This document shows, piece by piece, positions 22,390 to 34,520 of a DNA stretch of 64,000 nt. Location: assembly GCF_905220365.1 (NCBI RefSeq), contig NC_061143.1:5642001-5706000 (forward strand), read 5' to 3'. Under the pieces are notes generated by a model. It ran no database searches. It had not been told where the DNA came from and saw nothing but the letters and a program-made list of their open reading frames with translations. The translations under genes were made by a program, and so were the position numbers. Source of the DNA: Vanessa cardui. Lineage: Eukaryota > Arthropoda > Insecta > Lepidoptera > Nymphalidae. The first letter of the stretch is position 1. Every line of letters starts with the position of its first letter.

Positions 22390-25014
22390 TAAGTAATATT
22401 ACTGAAATGAATAATGACGTCATAATCGTCAATTGTAAATTTAAACATCTATTCTGTAAGAACTTACTTCGTATAACAATAAACTAACGCGAGACAAACC
22501 CACATATAAAATGTTACCTCATAAAACAAAATTACTGAGATATTCAGCGTTCAAGAATCTATGTATACCAAGTCTACCCGGTAGTAAAATCCAAGACAAA
22601 ACATCTCGAAATGTGAAATATGAAACAAGGTCTCAACCTAGTTTATATTTAGTATTGTTTTAAAAAGCACCCCAACAAAATTCTTGCATAATACAACACA
22701 CAAATATAAGCGTTTTCCAAATAGACTAATAAAATATTTCGGACACGCTGTCCGGCTGTCACATGTCGCGCGTCAATGTGATTGTCTAACCACAATATTT
22801 ACTCTGTGGCTGTTTAGATCCAACGAACTGTCGTACGATAAATCGTTATCATACAAATGATGTATGCAATAATATATTTTGTATTGTACTTCTAGTAAAT
22901 TCAAAAATAGAATACAGACAAGGAAGATGTACAAGATCTTTACTTTATCACTAAGAACGATTTTTTTCAAGGAAACTAAGGAGAAACAAAGAGAGAGAGA
23001 GAGATAGTTAGGTTGTGATGTGTTCGTATTACAGCGGTAGTTTCGTTCTAACAAATTTTGAAGCTTTTGAGCCCTGTGTTCCTGGTACCTCTGACGTTTT
23101 AATAAATGTTTTATTTGATTGTAACTGTGACTTATAAATATTTATAATTTTGTAAATGTGTGTGAAAAAAACACGCGCTTTACGTGTAAAGATATCACAT
23201 CAAAAGAATACGATAGTTAAGTAAAAGTCGCTGTTTGAATCAAAGATCATTTTTTGTTATTTATCTCGTACATATAAGTCATATTAATTTTTGGAACAGG
23301 TACGATGTTGGCCTAACTAATCATTTAAAATATACCTAAAACCAGAAACAAACTTTATAACGAATATTAACAGTTTAAAATGAAAGTAAAAAACACATTA
23401 AGAACACAAAATCGCTTCAATCCATTGTGTGACAAATTGATTACTATTCGGTACGCATCATCATAACATGCTAATATAACCCGTAATGAACCGTCGATAA
23501 AGTCGGGTATAGCTTGTTTCAGTACAGCTATTATGGAGCTTGATCCTACAACCCCAGAGATCAACATTTTTTCTTTTATCTTTAGCAGTTACCAAAACGT
23601 TTCGATCAACTAAACGCTTTCGTAACGGTATAACATTTTGCGTTAATCTTAACTATTATTACTGTAATCATCTAAATAAACTCTTAAGCAAATCGCCGTC
23701 ATTAATGTCTATAGAAATAGGAAGAAGGTACTAAACAAAGAAATGGACGAAACTAATATATACATATGTTATATAATATGCTAACAGCTCCGCTATATTA
23801 TTATGAATCAGAAAAATATAAAGAAGAAGTGTAGCAGCTATAATATACTATTACAGTTATTAAAAAACAATAATACCTTTTAATATGTTTTTTAATTATT
23901 TTAAGATTATTTTGAATTTAAGTCAATGTTAAAAATTGAAGAATTTTTTTTATTGTAAAAATGACAAGGTCTTATATAGGTGAGCCTCAATTTCCTTATA
24001 TTTCGAATCATACATTTATATTAGTTAATAATGAATGATGAATTTCGACCACGAACAATCGCTCGTAATACTATTACTTAATAATATTTTGTTTATTATA
24101 AAAAGAAGTCATACGCGTCTCTTACGTACAGTACCTTTACAATATTAAACCTTTATGTAGTTTCTCAATATAGTTCAAAATACAAACAGGAAGTAGACAT
24201 TAACGCGACTAACAATTAACAGGAAATAAATGTTAAACAAGCTTCCACATTAAACACAGAATGGTTTGCGGTTGTTAAGTGTGAAACCTCACTAACACTC
24301 AAGACGCAATATCAGAAATAATAAACCCTCTGTTGGGTGCCGATTACCCAATTTTCAGTTGAAGGAATTCTCCCTTTGATAATGACGGTCGGAGTGGCTC
24401 GCACTGTTCACAGCAATTTTTATAGCAAATGATCATAATTTCGATGCAAAGTGCTTTTATGATAAAAAGATTTAGGTCATTTATAATATATAGTACATTT
24501 TTGATTTCATATTTTATTTTTTTGACAACAGTACAGCTATATGACGTCATAAAAGTCGTTTCATGAACTAAAAATAAATAAACGACATTGTTTATAACTG
24601 ACGCTACACGAAAGCTCAACACATTTATTATCCGAACCTTTTAATAAACAGCATTTCACTCAAAACTCTGACTAAAAGTGACATCGGATTAATGAAATAT
24701 ATTAAAAATATATTTTCGTAAGCGCCCAGCTACTATAAAATAACGTGAAGCGTGACAATTAAAAATGCACCGTAATATAAAAAATGACGCCAGTGACGTT
24801 CCGTCACGCAAGGGATTACTGGCTTACCAACTTTTTATTACCTCACAGCAATGAAATTAATCCAACTTTGATTTAAATATTTATATTCTCGTAAACATTA
24901 TTACGCTAAATTTATAGCCATTAAGAGAACTAATTAAAGCAAATGAGAGTACCGAATTTAATCTTTAATAATCTGTAGCGATAATTGGAGGATTGATAAA
25001 AGTACAAAACCAAC
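22390..25014. other. Unannotated stretch, 2.6 kb
   Basis: No gene or repeat was recognised. A (GA)n run lies near 22991-23006. Frames of 60-93 codons on either strand have no domain signal. Confidence 0.55.
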
Positions 25015-25235
25015 CCAGGATAGGTTCGTGGTAAGGCTTTGGTACCACCCACACATCAGATATTCTACAGCAAAACAACAGTACTTAGTATTATTGTTGT
25101 TCCGGTTTGAAGGTGAGTGAGCCAGTGTACTGTACTGAACTACAGGCACAAGGGACATAACATCATTCCCAAGGCTGGTGGCGCATTTACGATGTAAGGA
25201 ATGGTTAACATACCTTACTGCTATTTCTATTACCA
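25015..25235 (+). mobile_element. Family P repeat, 5'- and 3'-trimmed
   Basis: GGTACCACCCACACATCAGA, GTACTTAGTATTATTG, GTTTGAAGGTGAGTGAGCC and GGCACAAGGGACATAACATC match family P. The GTGCAAGCCC block and the poly(A) end are missing. Confidence 0.65.
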
Positions 25236-26865
25236 GTAGCAATATATAGGTGTTATATATTTTAATAATATAATAAATTCGATATTGTTATAGCTCTGTC
25301 CTTTTAATAAGAACACTTCTAGAAATAGTGTTAAATATAATCGAACACACAATAGCTAAGTAATTGCTATGATGTCTGTTAGCGTCACAGTTCCAAAAAG
25401 TGTTAATATGTATTTAATTGACGGCTGAATAAAACCTTTTTGACATGCAAATGACAAAACAATAATAGTTCATTGGTGCCGAAATATTCCTTCTAATGAG
25501 TTGAATTGTGTCTATACAGTGAATTGTACGAATGTAACCCAATGTTTTCGACTATAAAAAAAATAGATTTTGATGTCGTATAGGTAGGCGGCAAATAAGC
25601 CAACAAATTATATGTCACCACTAGTAGCAACTTTATAATTCTAAAATTATAAACCATAATTCATATTACCAACACACCGCTAACCTAAATTTTATCATTT
25701 TTCGTATCTCACCGATTTCTGAACACTCCCATTACTGCCACAACTAGGCAAGGAATAATTGGCGTTGATGTTTCGAGCCTCGTTTCCAACCGCATTCAGT
25801 TGGACCGATTACTCTTATCTCACTATCTCCTAGTGATATTTGAAAAATATTTACGTTAGAAAGTCCATTCATTGAGAAAATAATCGTGGGAGAAGAGCAG
25901 CTCCATTTAATAAAACTCCGTTTTAGTACTTGAGATAAAAATAAAAGTATTGTAATCAGCATCATTGACCAGCGCTACCAAGGTCAGCTAAAACTGCCTT
26001 TAATTGTTTTCATTGTGATTTATAATAACGCATTTTCAAAATAATAAAAAAGACAATATAAATTCAAATTAATTTACTAAATATACTTATAAAAAATATT
26101 TTATTCGTGCATATTGCATCATATCACTTTGATTAACCTTAATATTTATATACGATTTGGTATTATATTGCATATGTTTCATATAACATTAATCCTTATA
26201 ATACTATCGAAATTATTAAGCTCATTATTATTTATCAAAGTTTGCAAAACGCGTTACAAATAGACTAGACGTGTGCGTTTAAGTACAAAATGTGAATCCT
26301 TAAAGTTTCGAATCTTACTCCACCTCGCGATGTTATTTTTTAGCTATCGAGGACTATCCTTAGGTATTTATATTCCTATATAAAAGAATATTTCTCCATC
26401 TTTAAACTAATGTAGATAGTATAAGATTGTATACCTTTTATACTTAATTATCAGGAAATAAACAAAAAACTAAGTTATTAACCAAAGTCCGCGCAAACCA
26501 ATTTGTAGGCTTAATTTGAACTATAATTTAGATTATAATGCTTATTACACAAATAATAATCCGAATCAGATACAAATACATAGGTTAGTGATTGCTTTAA
26601 TGAATTTTGAATAGAACTATAAATACCAATGTCATGTGAATAATGCTATGCTATGCCTATAATGCAATTGGAAACGTCAAATTTATATCACAATGCAATC
26701 TGTACCGTATATATGTATTAATGTTTTGTAATTGAAAACAGCTTTGGCTTGTATGTTAATTATAATTACAGATTAAATAGTGAAAAAATGCAAAACAGAC
26801 TGACCTTGACTACTTTCCCATACAGGTTTTTCAGTATCGTCAAAATGAATGAACATGTAATAGAG
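25236..26865. other. Unannotated AT-rich stretch
   Basis: No gene or repeat was recognised. Confidence 0.55.
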
Positions 26866-27103
26866 ATAAAAAAAATAAATATGAGACAACATCATATATA
26901 TTACTCTGATCCCAACGTAAGTAGCTGAAGCTCTTGTGTTATGGAAAATCAGAAGTAACGACGGTACTACAAACACCCAGACACAAGACAACATAGAAAA
27001 TTAATGGTAATCTACATCGACTCGGTCGGGAATCGAATCCGGGACCTCGAAGTGGCGTACCTATGAAAACCGGTGTACACACCACTCGACCACAGAGGTC
27101 GTC
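26866..27103 (-). mobile_element. tRNA-derived SINE-2, full length, minus strand
   Basis: Colinear with the 13827-14065 copy, including the tRNA-like head (antisense GGGAATCGAATCCGGGACC) and an A-rich tail. The 67-codon plus-strand frame starting at 27063 runs out of the SINE head and is not a gene. Confidence 0.85.
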
Positions 27104-27464
27104 AATGTATCGACCCTGTCATTTTTGTGACTTAGTCATGAAAACTTACTATCTTGCTAAGACTATAAGGCGTATATACATGTCATGTGATCCTCGACTC
27201 AAACCCCGGATCGGAATGCTAAAAGCTATAGAGTTTTTACATCGAGATCTTGTCAGCAATATCTAAGAATCTAAAAATCACGAGTATATAGAGCCCTGCT
27301 TTAAAAAAATAAATTTAAGTTATTTGGAATAGTCTAAAGGCGATCATCAATTCCCATTTTCAATTTGTGATGATCGAAGTACTTATTTCAATTTATTTAC
27401 ATTAGAGTTATTAACATTCAGGCCTTAACAATATTGTAATAAAATTAAAAATAGTTAATATACT
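27104..27464. other. Unannotated stretch
   Basis: Nothing recognisable was seen. Confidence 0.5.
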
Positions 27465-27636
27465 AATCTTGACCCCGTGGAACGGTGGCAAGAAAGCTAG
27501 AATCATTTCCCCGGATAACAGCAGTTTCCATCCTCTAGACACAAAGTGAACTAGCTCTTCTGTCACCAGTGGAGTCAATAAGGTGAGGTGCTATGATGAT
27601 ATAGTTTTAATGAAGGTTTTGGCAGTACCATCATAC
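27465..27636 (-). pseudogene. LINE ORF fragment, copy 1 of a diverged pair
   Basis: The minus strand reads LIDSTGDRRASSLCV, a stop, then RMETAVIRGNDSSFLATVPR. The homologous fragment at 58160-58330 reads LIAFTGDRRAGSFFAQRI, then IQWRNAASILTTIPRGQD. The pattern TGD-R...QRI.(A/E)IQRGNAA is typical of the C-terminal half of some LINE reverse-transcriptase ORFs. The copy has an internal stop and no start, so it is a dead fragment. Confidence 0.55.
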
Positions 27637-28135
27637 ATATACGTTTTTTCCCAAGTCTGTTTTGTAGATTGCAACTATTTAAAGTAATCGTTATTCAAAT
27701 TCAACAACTTATGGAACAAAATATTAAATCATATTCATAATTTTTGGCTTGCAAATAGGTTATAGAACGGAAAATATTAAATAAAATAAAAGAGTTCAGA
27801 CAAGTTTAACTAACTCAAAGAAAGTTGGCGCCAAGGAAACAGGCCAGTAAAAAGTTTGTTAAATATGGCTCGGCTTTCTGTTTAAAAGTTCTAATTTATA
27901 TTATTACTCTCATGTTCGATACACTATTTTATAGCGAGCAAGTAAATTGAAGATAAGTTTGTACATAAAGTAGAATTTATGTAGAGAGTCTTTTAAAATT
28001 TCAGCAATCTAGATTTGGATTACTTAAATACGAAAAAATGGTGAGTATAGTTAAAAGAACGCATTTTTCGCCCTCGACACCCAAAACAATTAAATAAAAA
28101 GTTTTGGAAAGTAAAGATACGAAGCAAAAATAATT
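27637..28135. other. Unannotated stretch
   Basis: Nothing recognisable was seen. Confidence 0.5.
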
Positions 28136-28290
28136 ATAGATATTAAATTATTGCAGAAATAGTTCAGTGGTTAGAGTACGTGCATCATTGGTTGACTAAT
28201 TATTGGGGGTTCAAATCTGGACGAAAACCAGTGAATTATCACGTGATTAATTGTATTTATAATTCATTTCGTACTGATCCACGGCTATAG
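28136..28290 (+). mobile_element. SINE-1, diverged 5' half
   Basis: AGTTCAGTGGTTAGAGTACG, GGGGGTTCAAATCTGG and TTTATAATTCATTTCGTACT correspond to the A box, B box and following body of SINE-1. The 3' half is missing. Confidence 0.6.
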
Positions 28291-28312
28291 TTTTTTATTT
28301 TTTTTAATTTAG

Positions 28313-28464
28313 ATGTCATGTCCCTTGTGCCTGTAGTTACACTGGCTCACTCACCCTTCAAACCGGAACACAACAATACTGAGTACTGTTATTTGGCGGT
28401 AGAATAACTGATGAGTGGGTGGTACCTACCCAGACGGGCTTGCACAAAGCCCTACCACCAATAT
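28313..28464 (-). mobile_element. Family P repeat, 5' half
   Basis: On the plus strand it shows TGTAGTTACACTGGCTCACT, AAACCGGAACACAACAATAC, TGATGAGTGGGTGGTACC and CAAAGCCCTACCACCAA. This is a well-conserved copy that stops before the region next to the poly(A). Confidence 0.75.
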
Positions 28465-28531
28465 CATGAAATACATTTATAACAGTTATACAAATTACTA
28501 TCCTAGATTTAAAAATGAGATTTGAACTAAC

Positions 28532-28740
28532 AACTTATGTGAATTATTAAAGTTATTAATTTCGGGATATTTACCATGTTTTTTATTTTTGTTCGGTGGA
28601 GCTCGATATTTCGACATTGTCTACGAATGTCTTGTTCACGAGACTGTCTGTCTCGTGAACATATCCCGTAAATATCCCGAAATTAATAACTTTAATAATA
28701 AAAATAACCATGTTAATTTAAAATCCTAACTTATGTGAAT
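28532..28740. mobile_element. Palindromic insertion with 13-bp TSD, Penelope-like candidate
   Basis: Direct repeats AACTTATGTGAAT at 28532-28544 and 28728-28740 bracket a 183-bp unit. Perfect 32-bp arms (28543-28574 and 28668-28699, built on TTATTAATTTCGGGATATTT) overlap the repeat edge by two bases. Inside lies a second inverted pair, GTTCACGAGAC/GTCTCGTGAAC (28634-28644, 28650-28660). The unit has no coding capacity. Inverted ends plus a 10-15-bp TSD fit a deleted Penelope-like element and are unusual for a classical DNA transposon. That class is an inference. The TSD and arms are seen directly. Confidence 0.65.
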
Positions 28741-29400
28741 ATATTGAATTGCATAAAATATTCGAGTTAGTTCCAAATAATTCTTCTTTCTTCAACCTGA
28801 AGTGGTGATTATTGCTGGTCGTGCAAAACGAATGACATTTATAATGTATGCGCTCCATCCAAGCAAAGCATACATTAATGACTTGTATATAATAAATTAT
28901 TGTAACTCTCCATTCGTCACTGCGATTAATCGAAACCATTCAGATATTATCGAATATTGCAGTCAGTAATTCAAGTTATTACATTTGCTTGTACGAGCGT
29001 ATTAGGCTAAGATCCAGCGGGAAAATTTTTGAAATCTTCTGTATTATAAAATAAAGAATAATCTTTGCTTGCTTTCATTCAGAATCATAAACATTGATAA
29101 TGTCATTTGTTAAAGACCTTTTTCGGACTTAATCATATTTTACCTCTTTTTTATATTTTAGTTATAAACATGGTTAAAGGGCTTTAGGCAAGCCCGTCTG
29201 CGTTAATCCGCCCTCGTCTCATATGTAAATATGACAAGTGAAAGGGACATTCCATCGAAGACAACATATAACCCAATATTTCAAAGAATAGGTCAATCAC
29301 CCCTGATAGACACCGCAACCAACTAAACCAGAGTATTCGCTCTACATCTCCTTTCTACAAAATATCCCATAGTTTTGTCTCGTGAATAGAATCTTTAAGA
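28741..29400. other. Unannotated stretch
   Basis: Only a possible family P scrap near 29180-29205 (GGGCTTTAGGCAAGCCCGTC) was noted. Confidence 0.45.
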
Positions 29401-29432
29401 CAACAGCTATTGACAAGAAGGCCATCGGAAAA

Positions 29433-29660
29433 AGTAGTTGCTGTAAGAACTATTAACTATTCTTAGCATTGATAATGCACCACAAACCCAGGGAACTAAG
29501 AAAAGCCTGTGCCAATACTAGCCTTTGAAAACACTAGCTCACTCACCCTTAAAACTGGAATACATGATTACTGGGTACGGCTGCTTGGAGGTATAATTTC
29601 TGATGAGTGTGTGATAGTTACAAAAAAGTGCTAGAACAAAGTCCTAATACCGAGTGTACC
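29433..29660 (-). mobile_element. Family P repeat, strongly diverged
   Basis: GCTGTAAGAACTATTAACTA, CTAGCTCACTCACCCTTAAA and TGATGAGTGTGTGATAGTTA follow the family order with many substitutions. This is probably the oldest copy in the window. Confidence 0.5.
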
Positions 29661-31148
29661 ATAGCCAACCTTATCCTCAAATTTGGCTTCAAAAGATATC
29701 GGTCAATAAATGTATTTAAAATATAATTGCTGAAAAATCAAATAGCGCAATATTATGCAACAATACCCCGTACTATATGTATTCAACCTATTTGCATCAT
29801 TAGTTACTTTACTAATTAATCAGCTCGACAAACTTATTATGCACAATGCTTGGCTGATTACAGGCTGCGAGGTCGTTTTACAATCTATGATTTGATTTCA
29901 GAGTAGAGAGGTTAAGTTATGCTGGTTTATTAATATGTAAAATCTCTATACATCTAAATAGTCAAAGACAAAATAGAACAGTACCATTCGCCTCGGCCAA
30001 TAGATCTTTTTTTTATTTTAATGGGTAATTGATGACTGCAGTGTTATAAAAATTGATTGTGGCGTATTAAATATTATTTAATTCTATATTAGGAGATTAA
30101 GTCATTGGTGGGTGGCACCCTACGTGACGTGGAGTGGTGGCATGCGTGAGGACTGCGTGCGGTCATTAACAGTTATTGGACATAGCAGCGCGACTTTATT
30201 ATTATTTTATGTATAATTCTAAAATAAAAGTAACCTGAGTTACTCCTTATTACATACGTCAATTGTCAGTAAAAGTCCCATCAAAATCAGTCCAGCTTTC
30301 CAGAGAATAGCCAAAACAAACAGACCGACAGACAGATAGACAAAATTTTAGTAAAAGATTTAACACATACACATGCCTTCAGAAAAAGCGATTATTTTAA
30401 TATTACAAACCGGCACTCCAATTTTATTCAATGCATCGGTGGGAGGGAATTGTAGGAAAAGCATGTATGTGAAATGTTTTCCATAATAACGATTATAATC
30501 GAATTTTGACCTCCATACGTGTTTTAACGAATTTTCGATTAAAACAATACAATCTGTATTAACTACTCTTTGGTTACATGTACTTTAATTAATATATTAT
30601 TTCCGTTTTAAAAGCTACGTACCTCTTGTAAGCGAATTATTTTTGTTTAACTGAAAAATACATTTATTAATTATTCAGTTACGAAATCGCTTTAAGAGGA
30701 AATTATCTTTACGATGAAATGTTTACGAATATAATTCTTCAAATATTTCTTGCGTTACCAAATCAATTAGACAATCCTGACTTTCAAGTCTGAAAACTGA
30801 TCAAAAAGTTAATAATAAAATCAAATGTGTAAGATTTGATGTCAAATGATTTCATCGTATCTAGAATGTTATAGGTATTAATTACACATTGCTCAATCAC
30901 AGACAGACGCCGTACTTAACGAAGCTTTACGGAAGATGTCATTATTCGAGCAGCGTTTACAGCTAATTAGAGAGATGCAAAGATGACTTAACTGAAACTC
31001 GGGGATTTGCGGTTTGATAATCAAGATAACAGATTAATTTTACGAAGAACTAGATATCATGAGGTTAGTAAAATAAATAGTTTTTCTACGTAACGTACAG
31101 CGGTAAAGCTAAGTAATACCCTCGATTTCGTTTAAGGAGTTTTTAGTG
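29661..31148. other. Unannotated stretch
   Basis: A ~90-bp piece near 30260-30350 (ATCAAAATCAGTCCAGCTTT ... CAGACCGACAGACAGATAGA) is worded like common TE 3' ends but was not assigned. There is no coding signal. Confidence 0.45.
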
Positions 31149-31222
31149 TTATTTGTACTACAACGCTTCAAAAGTGCTCGTAAAAGACTACTTGAATTAA
31201 ATATATTTTGATTTGATTTGAT
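31149..31222 (+). mobile_element. LINE 3' tip (TGATT-tailed family)
   Basis: It contains CTTCAAAAGTGCTCGTAAAA, GACTACTTGAATTAAATATA, then TTTTGATTTGATTTGAT. Only the last ~75 bp and the pentameric tail are retained. Confidence 0.65.
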
Positions 31223-31349
31223 ATCATATCGTTAAATGCAGAATATTATCCGATGAATGCAGGCGTCACTAAAGGTTTTAATAAACACACGAAAAGTCAG
31301 TTGTGTTTGAACTCTGTAAAGATTAACATATTCAATCGTCAGTAAAAGT

Positions 31350-31500
31350 AAAAGTAAAGTAACAGCATGTAAATTTCCCATTGCTGGGCTACGGCCTCCT
31401 CTTTCATGTTGGAGAGGGTTTGGAACATATTCTATCACTCTGTTCCAATGCGGTTTGGTGGAAAGCACATGTGGCAGAATTTCGATGAAAATGAATCTCA
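31350..31500 (-). mobile_element. SINE-1, 3' half
   Basis: Contains GCATGTAAATTTCCCATTGC, TGGGCTACGGCCTCCTC, CTGTTCCAATGCGGTTTGG and CACATGTGGCAGAATTTC in SINE-1 order (antisense). A 94-codon frame over it is not a gene. Confidence 0.75.
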
Positions 31501-32915
31501 GAATCGACAGAGTCATCTATATTTGTAAAATTGTCTTAAAAACATTTAATATCAATTTTAAAATAAAATGATATATATATAGTTATGAAGCAGGTCCCTA
31601 ACCACAGACCCAATAATAACTGAATAAAGCGGATTGTAGACGAAGAAAATATTAGATAAAGAATTACTTAATTTCGATATATACATATCTAAACTACACA
31701 ATTAGATAAGAAAGTTTTTGTCTATTTAAGTAGTACTCAATTTTTGGTTTCCCCGAGACCATGTAGTGCATATCTAATTGTACCAAATCATCCTGCAAAA
31801 TTGCTTGTTGCATATGTAAACATTTATTTTTAAAAAATAGCGTTGCCCTGAATTATTTAAGTAATTACTATTCCTACATAGTCCTCCTTTTAAGCTCATA
31901 ACTAGTGTTAGGGATGTGTATGACAATAGCCAAGGGATTAGGATCGATTCTCCGACTTTTACAACTCTAAACAAACCAAAAACCATTGCGCTATTGACAC
32001 TTATTTCGAATTCGAGTAAAAAATTCAAACGACTTCGTCTAGTTAAATAAAGACAAATATTATGATGTAATTTTATATAAGACGTCATAATTCAGTAAGC
32101 GTTTACAATTAATTAGAGCCAGCGATGCAAAGCAGCTGAATTTATAAACAGACGGTCCAGGATTTGCGGTTATTCGAGCTAACTGTGTTATTTCGTGGAA
32201 ACTCCGTTTAATTAATTTAATATGACTGAAGGAAATAATTTTATTGTCTAGCTTTTGAATCAGTTTCGTGAACATTAACAGCCGGATTAGACTACACCGA
32301 TGTCTAGTCGTGACATTGATATAATAAGGCTCAAGTTCAAGGTCAAGTAGTTAACAGCAATGGAGAGATGTGGAACATTCAGATGGAACTGATCGGTATA
32401 CCAGTGATAGCCATTAGATTTTAATCTTTTTCATTATGATATTTTTCATCGTCTCAAAATTATTCATTGATAAACTTTTTTTTAAGTTAAGTCCACAACG
32501 ATTACTCTTTTAAAATAAAGCACTCGATACATTTCTCAGTAGCTGCTACTGTTCAGATGTAGGCGTTCACAGCGTTTAATTTTGAGGTCATTGTATCCTT
32601 CTCCGAGCTTCAATTTAAGTGACCTTTAGTATAAACCACAGCATTGCAGACATTTTGTTATTATAATGTAATGTTTCATTTCTTTATTTTTTATACTGTG
32701 TGTCACGATAAACTATTTTTAAATATATATCTTTTAGCATATTGACATCGTATAAAACTCACTTACTGCTGTCTGTCCCTGTGTATGAGTAGATCTTTAA
32801 AATTACTGATTTTAATACGGTTTTTTTTCAATGCACAGATTACTATATATTACATTATATTAATAAAATCCTTTATTGCCTATAAAATAAATAGTGTTCA
32901 AAAATACTTGAGAAG
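31501..32915. other. Unannotated stretch
   Basis: A possible Helitron-like scrap lies at about 32735-32830 (GTCTGTCCCTGTGTATGAG, ACGGTTTTTTTTCAATG). Minus-strand frames of 71-104 codons at 31774-32275 show no domain or codon signal that I can recognise. Confidence 0.45.
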
Positions 32916-32921
32916 TTATCA

Positions 32922-33078
32922 AAATCAAAATCAAAATAAACTTTATTCAAGTAGGCTTTTACAAGCACTTTTGAATCGTCATTTTACAATTAAGTGAAGC
33001 TACCACCGGTTCGGAAAGTAGATTCTACCGAGAAGAACCGGCAAGAAACTAAGTAGTTACTCTTTTTCAACATTCAAG
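32922..33078 (-). mobile_element. LINE 3' end (TGATT-tailed family), well conserved
   Basis: Opens with an ATCAAA-type tail, then AATAAACTTTATTCAAGTAG, CCACCGGTTCGGAAAGTAGA and GGCAAGAAACTAAGTAGTTA. It is the closest match to the 54.7-kb copy. Confidence 0.75.
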
Positions 33079-33333
33079 TGCTTAAAGGTAACTTTAAACA
33101 TTCACTGTTCCAAATCGACAAAGTATATTACTCAATACGAATGTACAATGTAAATGATAAAAAACCGTGGAATGACTTTTAATTGATTTCGATACAGGAT
33201 ATAAAATTTCTCGCTGATTCTTCACAGTTGAATGAGCCAGTGGTCACGTCCCTTCGATTTTGATAACAATTCAAAATAATTTATAAACTTTTAGTTATCG
33301 TTTGTTTATAAACCCCGTTTTAATGTATCACAT

Positions 33334-33607
33334 GTAAATTGACACTGCTGGGTTAAGGCTTCTCTCTTTGAGGAGTAGATTGGGTGCATACCGCCACGCT
33401 GCTCCGGTCCGGGTTGGTGGATTCAAATGCGGCAGTATTTCGCAGATATTAGGCACATGCAAGTTTCCTCACGATGTTTTTCTTCACCGCCAAGCACGAG
33501 ATAATATAAACAAAAATTACGCACATTCAGTGGTACTTGCCTGTGTTTGGACCCGCAATCATGGTTACCGTGTACGCTTTCTGACCACTGAGCCACCTGG
33601 GCTCTTT
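33334..33607 (-). mobile_element. SINE-1, near full length but diverged
   Basis: All SINE-1 blocks are present in antisense order: ACTGCTGGGTTAAGGCTTC, CAAGTTTCCTCACGATG, CACCGCCAAGCACGAGA, GTTTGGACCCGCAATCA and GACCACTGAGCCACC. The 86-codon plus-strand frame across it is an artefact. Confidence 0.75.
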
Positions 33608-33866
33608 TTTATGTTAATAATAGTATAATCTAAATTATATATAATTGAATATCTTAAGACTTAGTCTACCTAAGTGAAAACCTTTATATTCCGATATATT
33701 AAAATAAAATTAAATTAAATTAGTTGAATATCGTCAATTACCTATTTAAATATTCATATATTTCGATATTTACAACGTTTATAAACCTTTAAGTTAAAAT
33801 AATATATCAGCTTTCTCATTATTCAGATTGTGTTGATAATCACACTGGAGCGCTAACTTCGACTTC

Positions 33867-34095
33867 GGCGACCTCCATGGTCGAGTAGCGCGTACACCGG
33901 TTTTCATGCATACACCACTCCGAGGTCATGGATTCGAGTCATTGTAGAAGAACGTTCATTTGATTTTCTATATTTTCTTGGTTTTGGGTGTTTGTGGTAG
34001 TCGTTACTTCGGTTTTTCCATAACATAGGTGCCTAACCTAGCTTAAGCTTACATTGGTTTTAAAGTAATGTATGTTTGTGATGTTGTCCAATATT
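33867..34095 (+). mobile_element. SINE-2, diverged
   Basis: The CGACCTCCATGGTCGAGTAG head, ACACCGGTTTTCATGCATAC and GTGTTTGTGGTAGTCGTTAC match SINE-2. The B-box region is mutated (TGGATTCGAGTC). Confidence 0.7.
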
Positions 34096-34253
34096 CAATA
34101 TTATTATTATTCGGCATAAAATACGAAGCAATCAAAAGGACCCACGGACGTCCGATTTGATGATCCGGATCCTAGTTCTTCATTTAGTCATTCTTCACTT
34201 CAGTATAAATGTGCTCAAAAGAAGTACAAATCCGAAACAAGATGATTGCAGAA

Positions 34254-34520
34254 GACGACCTCCATGGTCGAGTGGTGTGTACACCGGTTTTCATGGGTAC
34301 GCCACTCTGAGGTCCCGGGTTCGATTCCCGGCCGAGCCAATGTAGATTACCATTAGTTTTCTATGTTGTCTTGGGTCTGGGTGTTTGTGGTACCGTCGTT
34401 ACTTCTGATTTCCATAACTCAATGTAAGCAACATTGGGATCAGAGTAATGTATGTAATGTTGTCTCATATTTATTTATTTATTATTTATTATTATATTAT
34501 TATTTATTTTTTATGTAACA
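34254..34520 (+). mobile_element. tRNA-derived SINE-2, reference full-length copy
   Basis: The head reads GACGACCTCCATGGTCGAG. An A-box-like TGGTCGAGTGG is at 34265-34275 and a perfect B box GGTTCGATTCC at 34318-34328, the internal pol III promoter of a tRNA ancestor. The body continues with GGTACCGTCGTTACTTCTGA and ACATTGGGATCAGAGTAATG, then GTTGTCTC and an (ATTT/ATT)n tail. Related copies lie at 13827, 26866, 33867, 35395 and 12388. A standalone tRNA gene was rejected because the same head and body are repeated with different flanks. Confidence 0.9.

Noticed and set aside
22091..22432. 113-codon minus-strand frame, one of the longest in the window
   Set aside because: Almost entirely inside a Helitron-like unit; no protein motif.
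31774..32275. Adjacent minus-strand frames of 104 and 71 codons
   Set aside because: No recognised domain, start context or splice structure. Lengths are expected by chance in 64 kb.
34254..34340. tRNA-like sequence with perfect B box
   Set aside because: The same head with the same downstream body occurs at six places with different flanks. It is the 5' part of SINE-2, not a tRNA gene.
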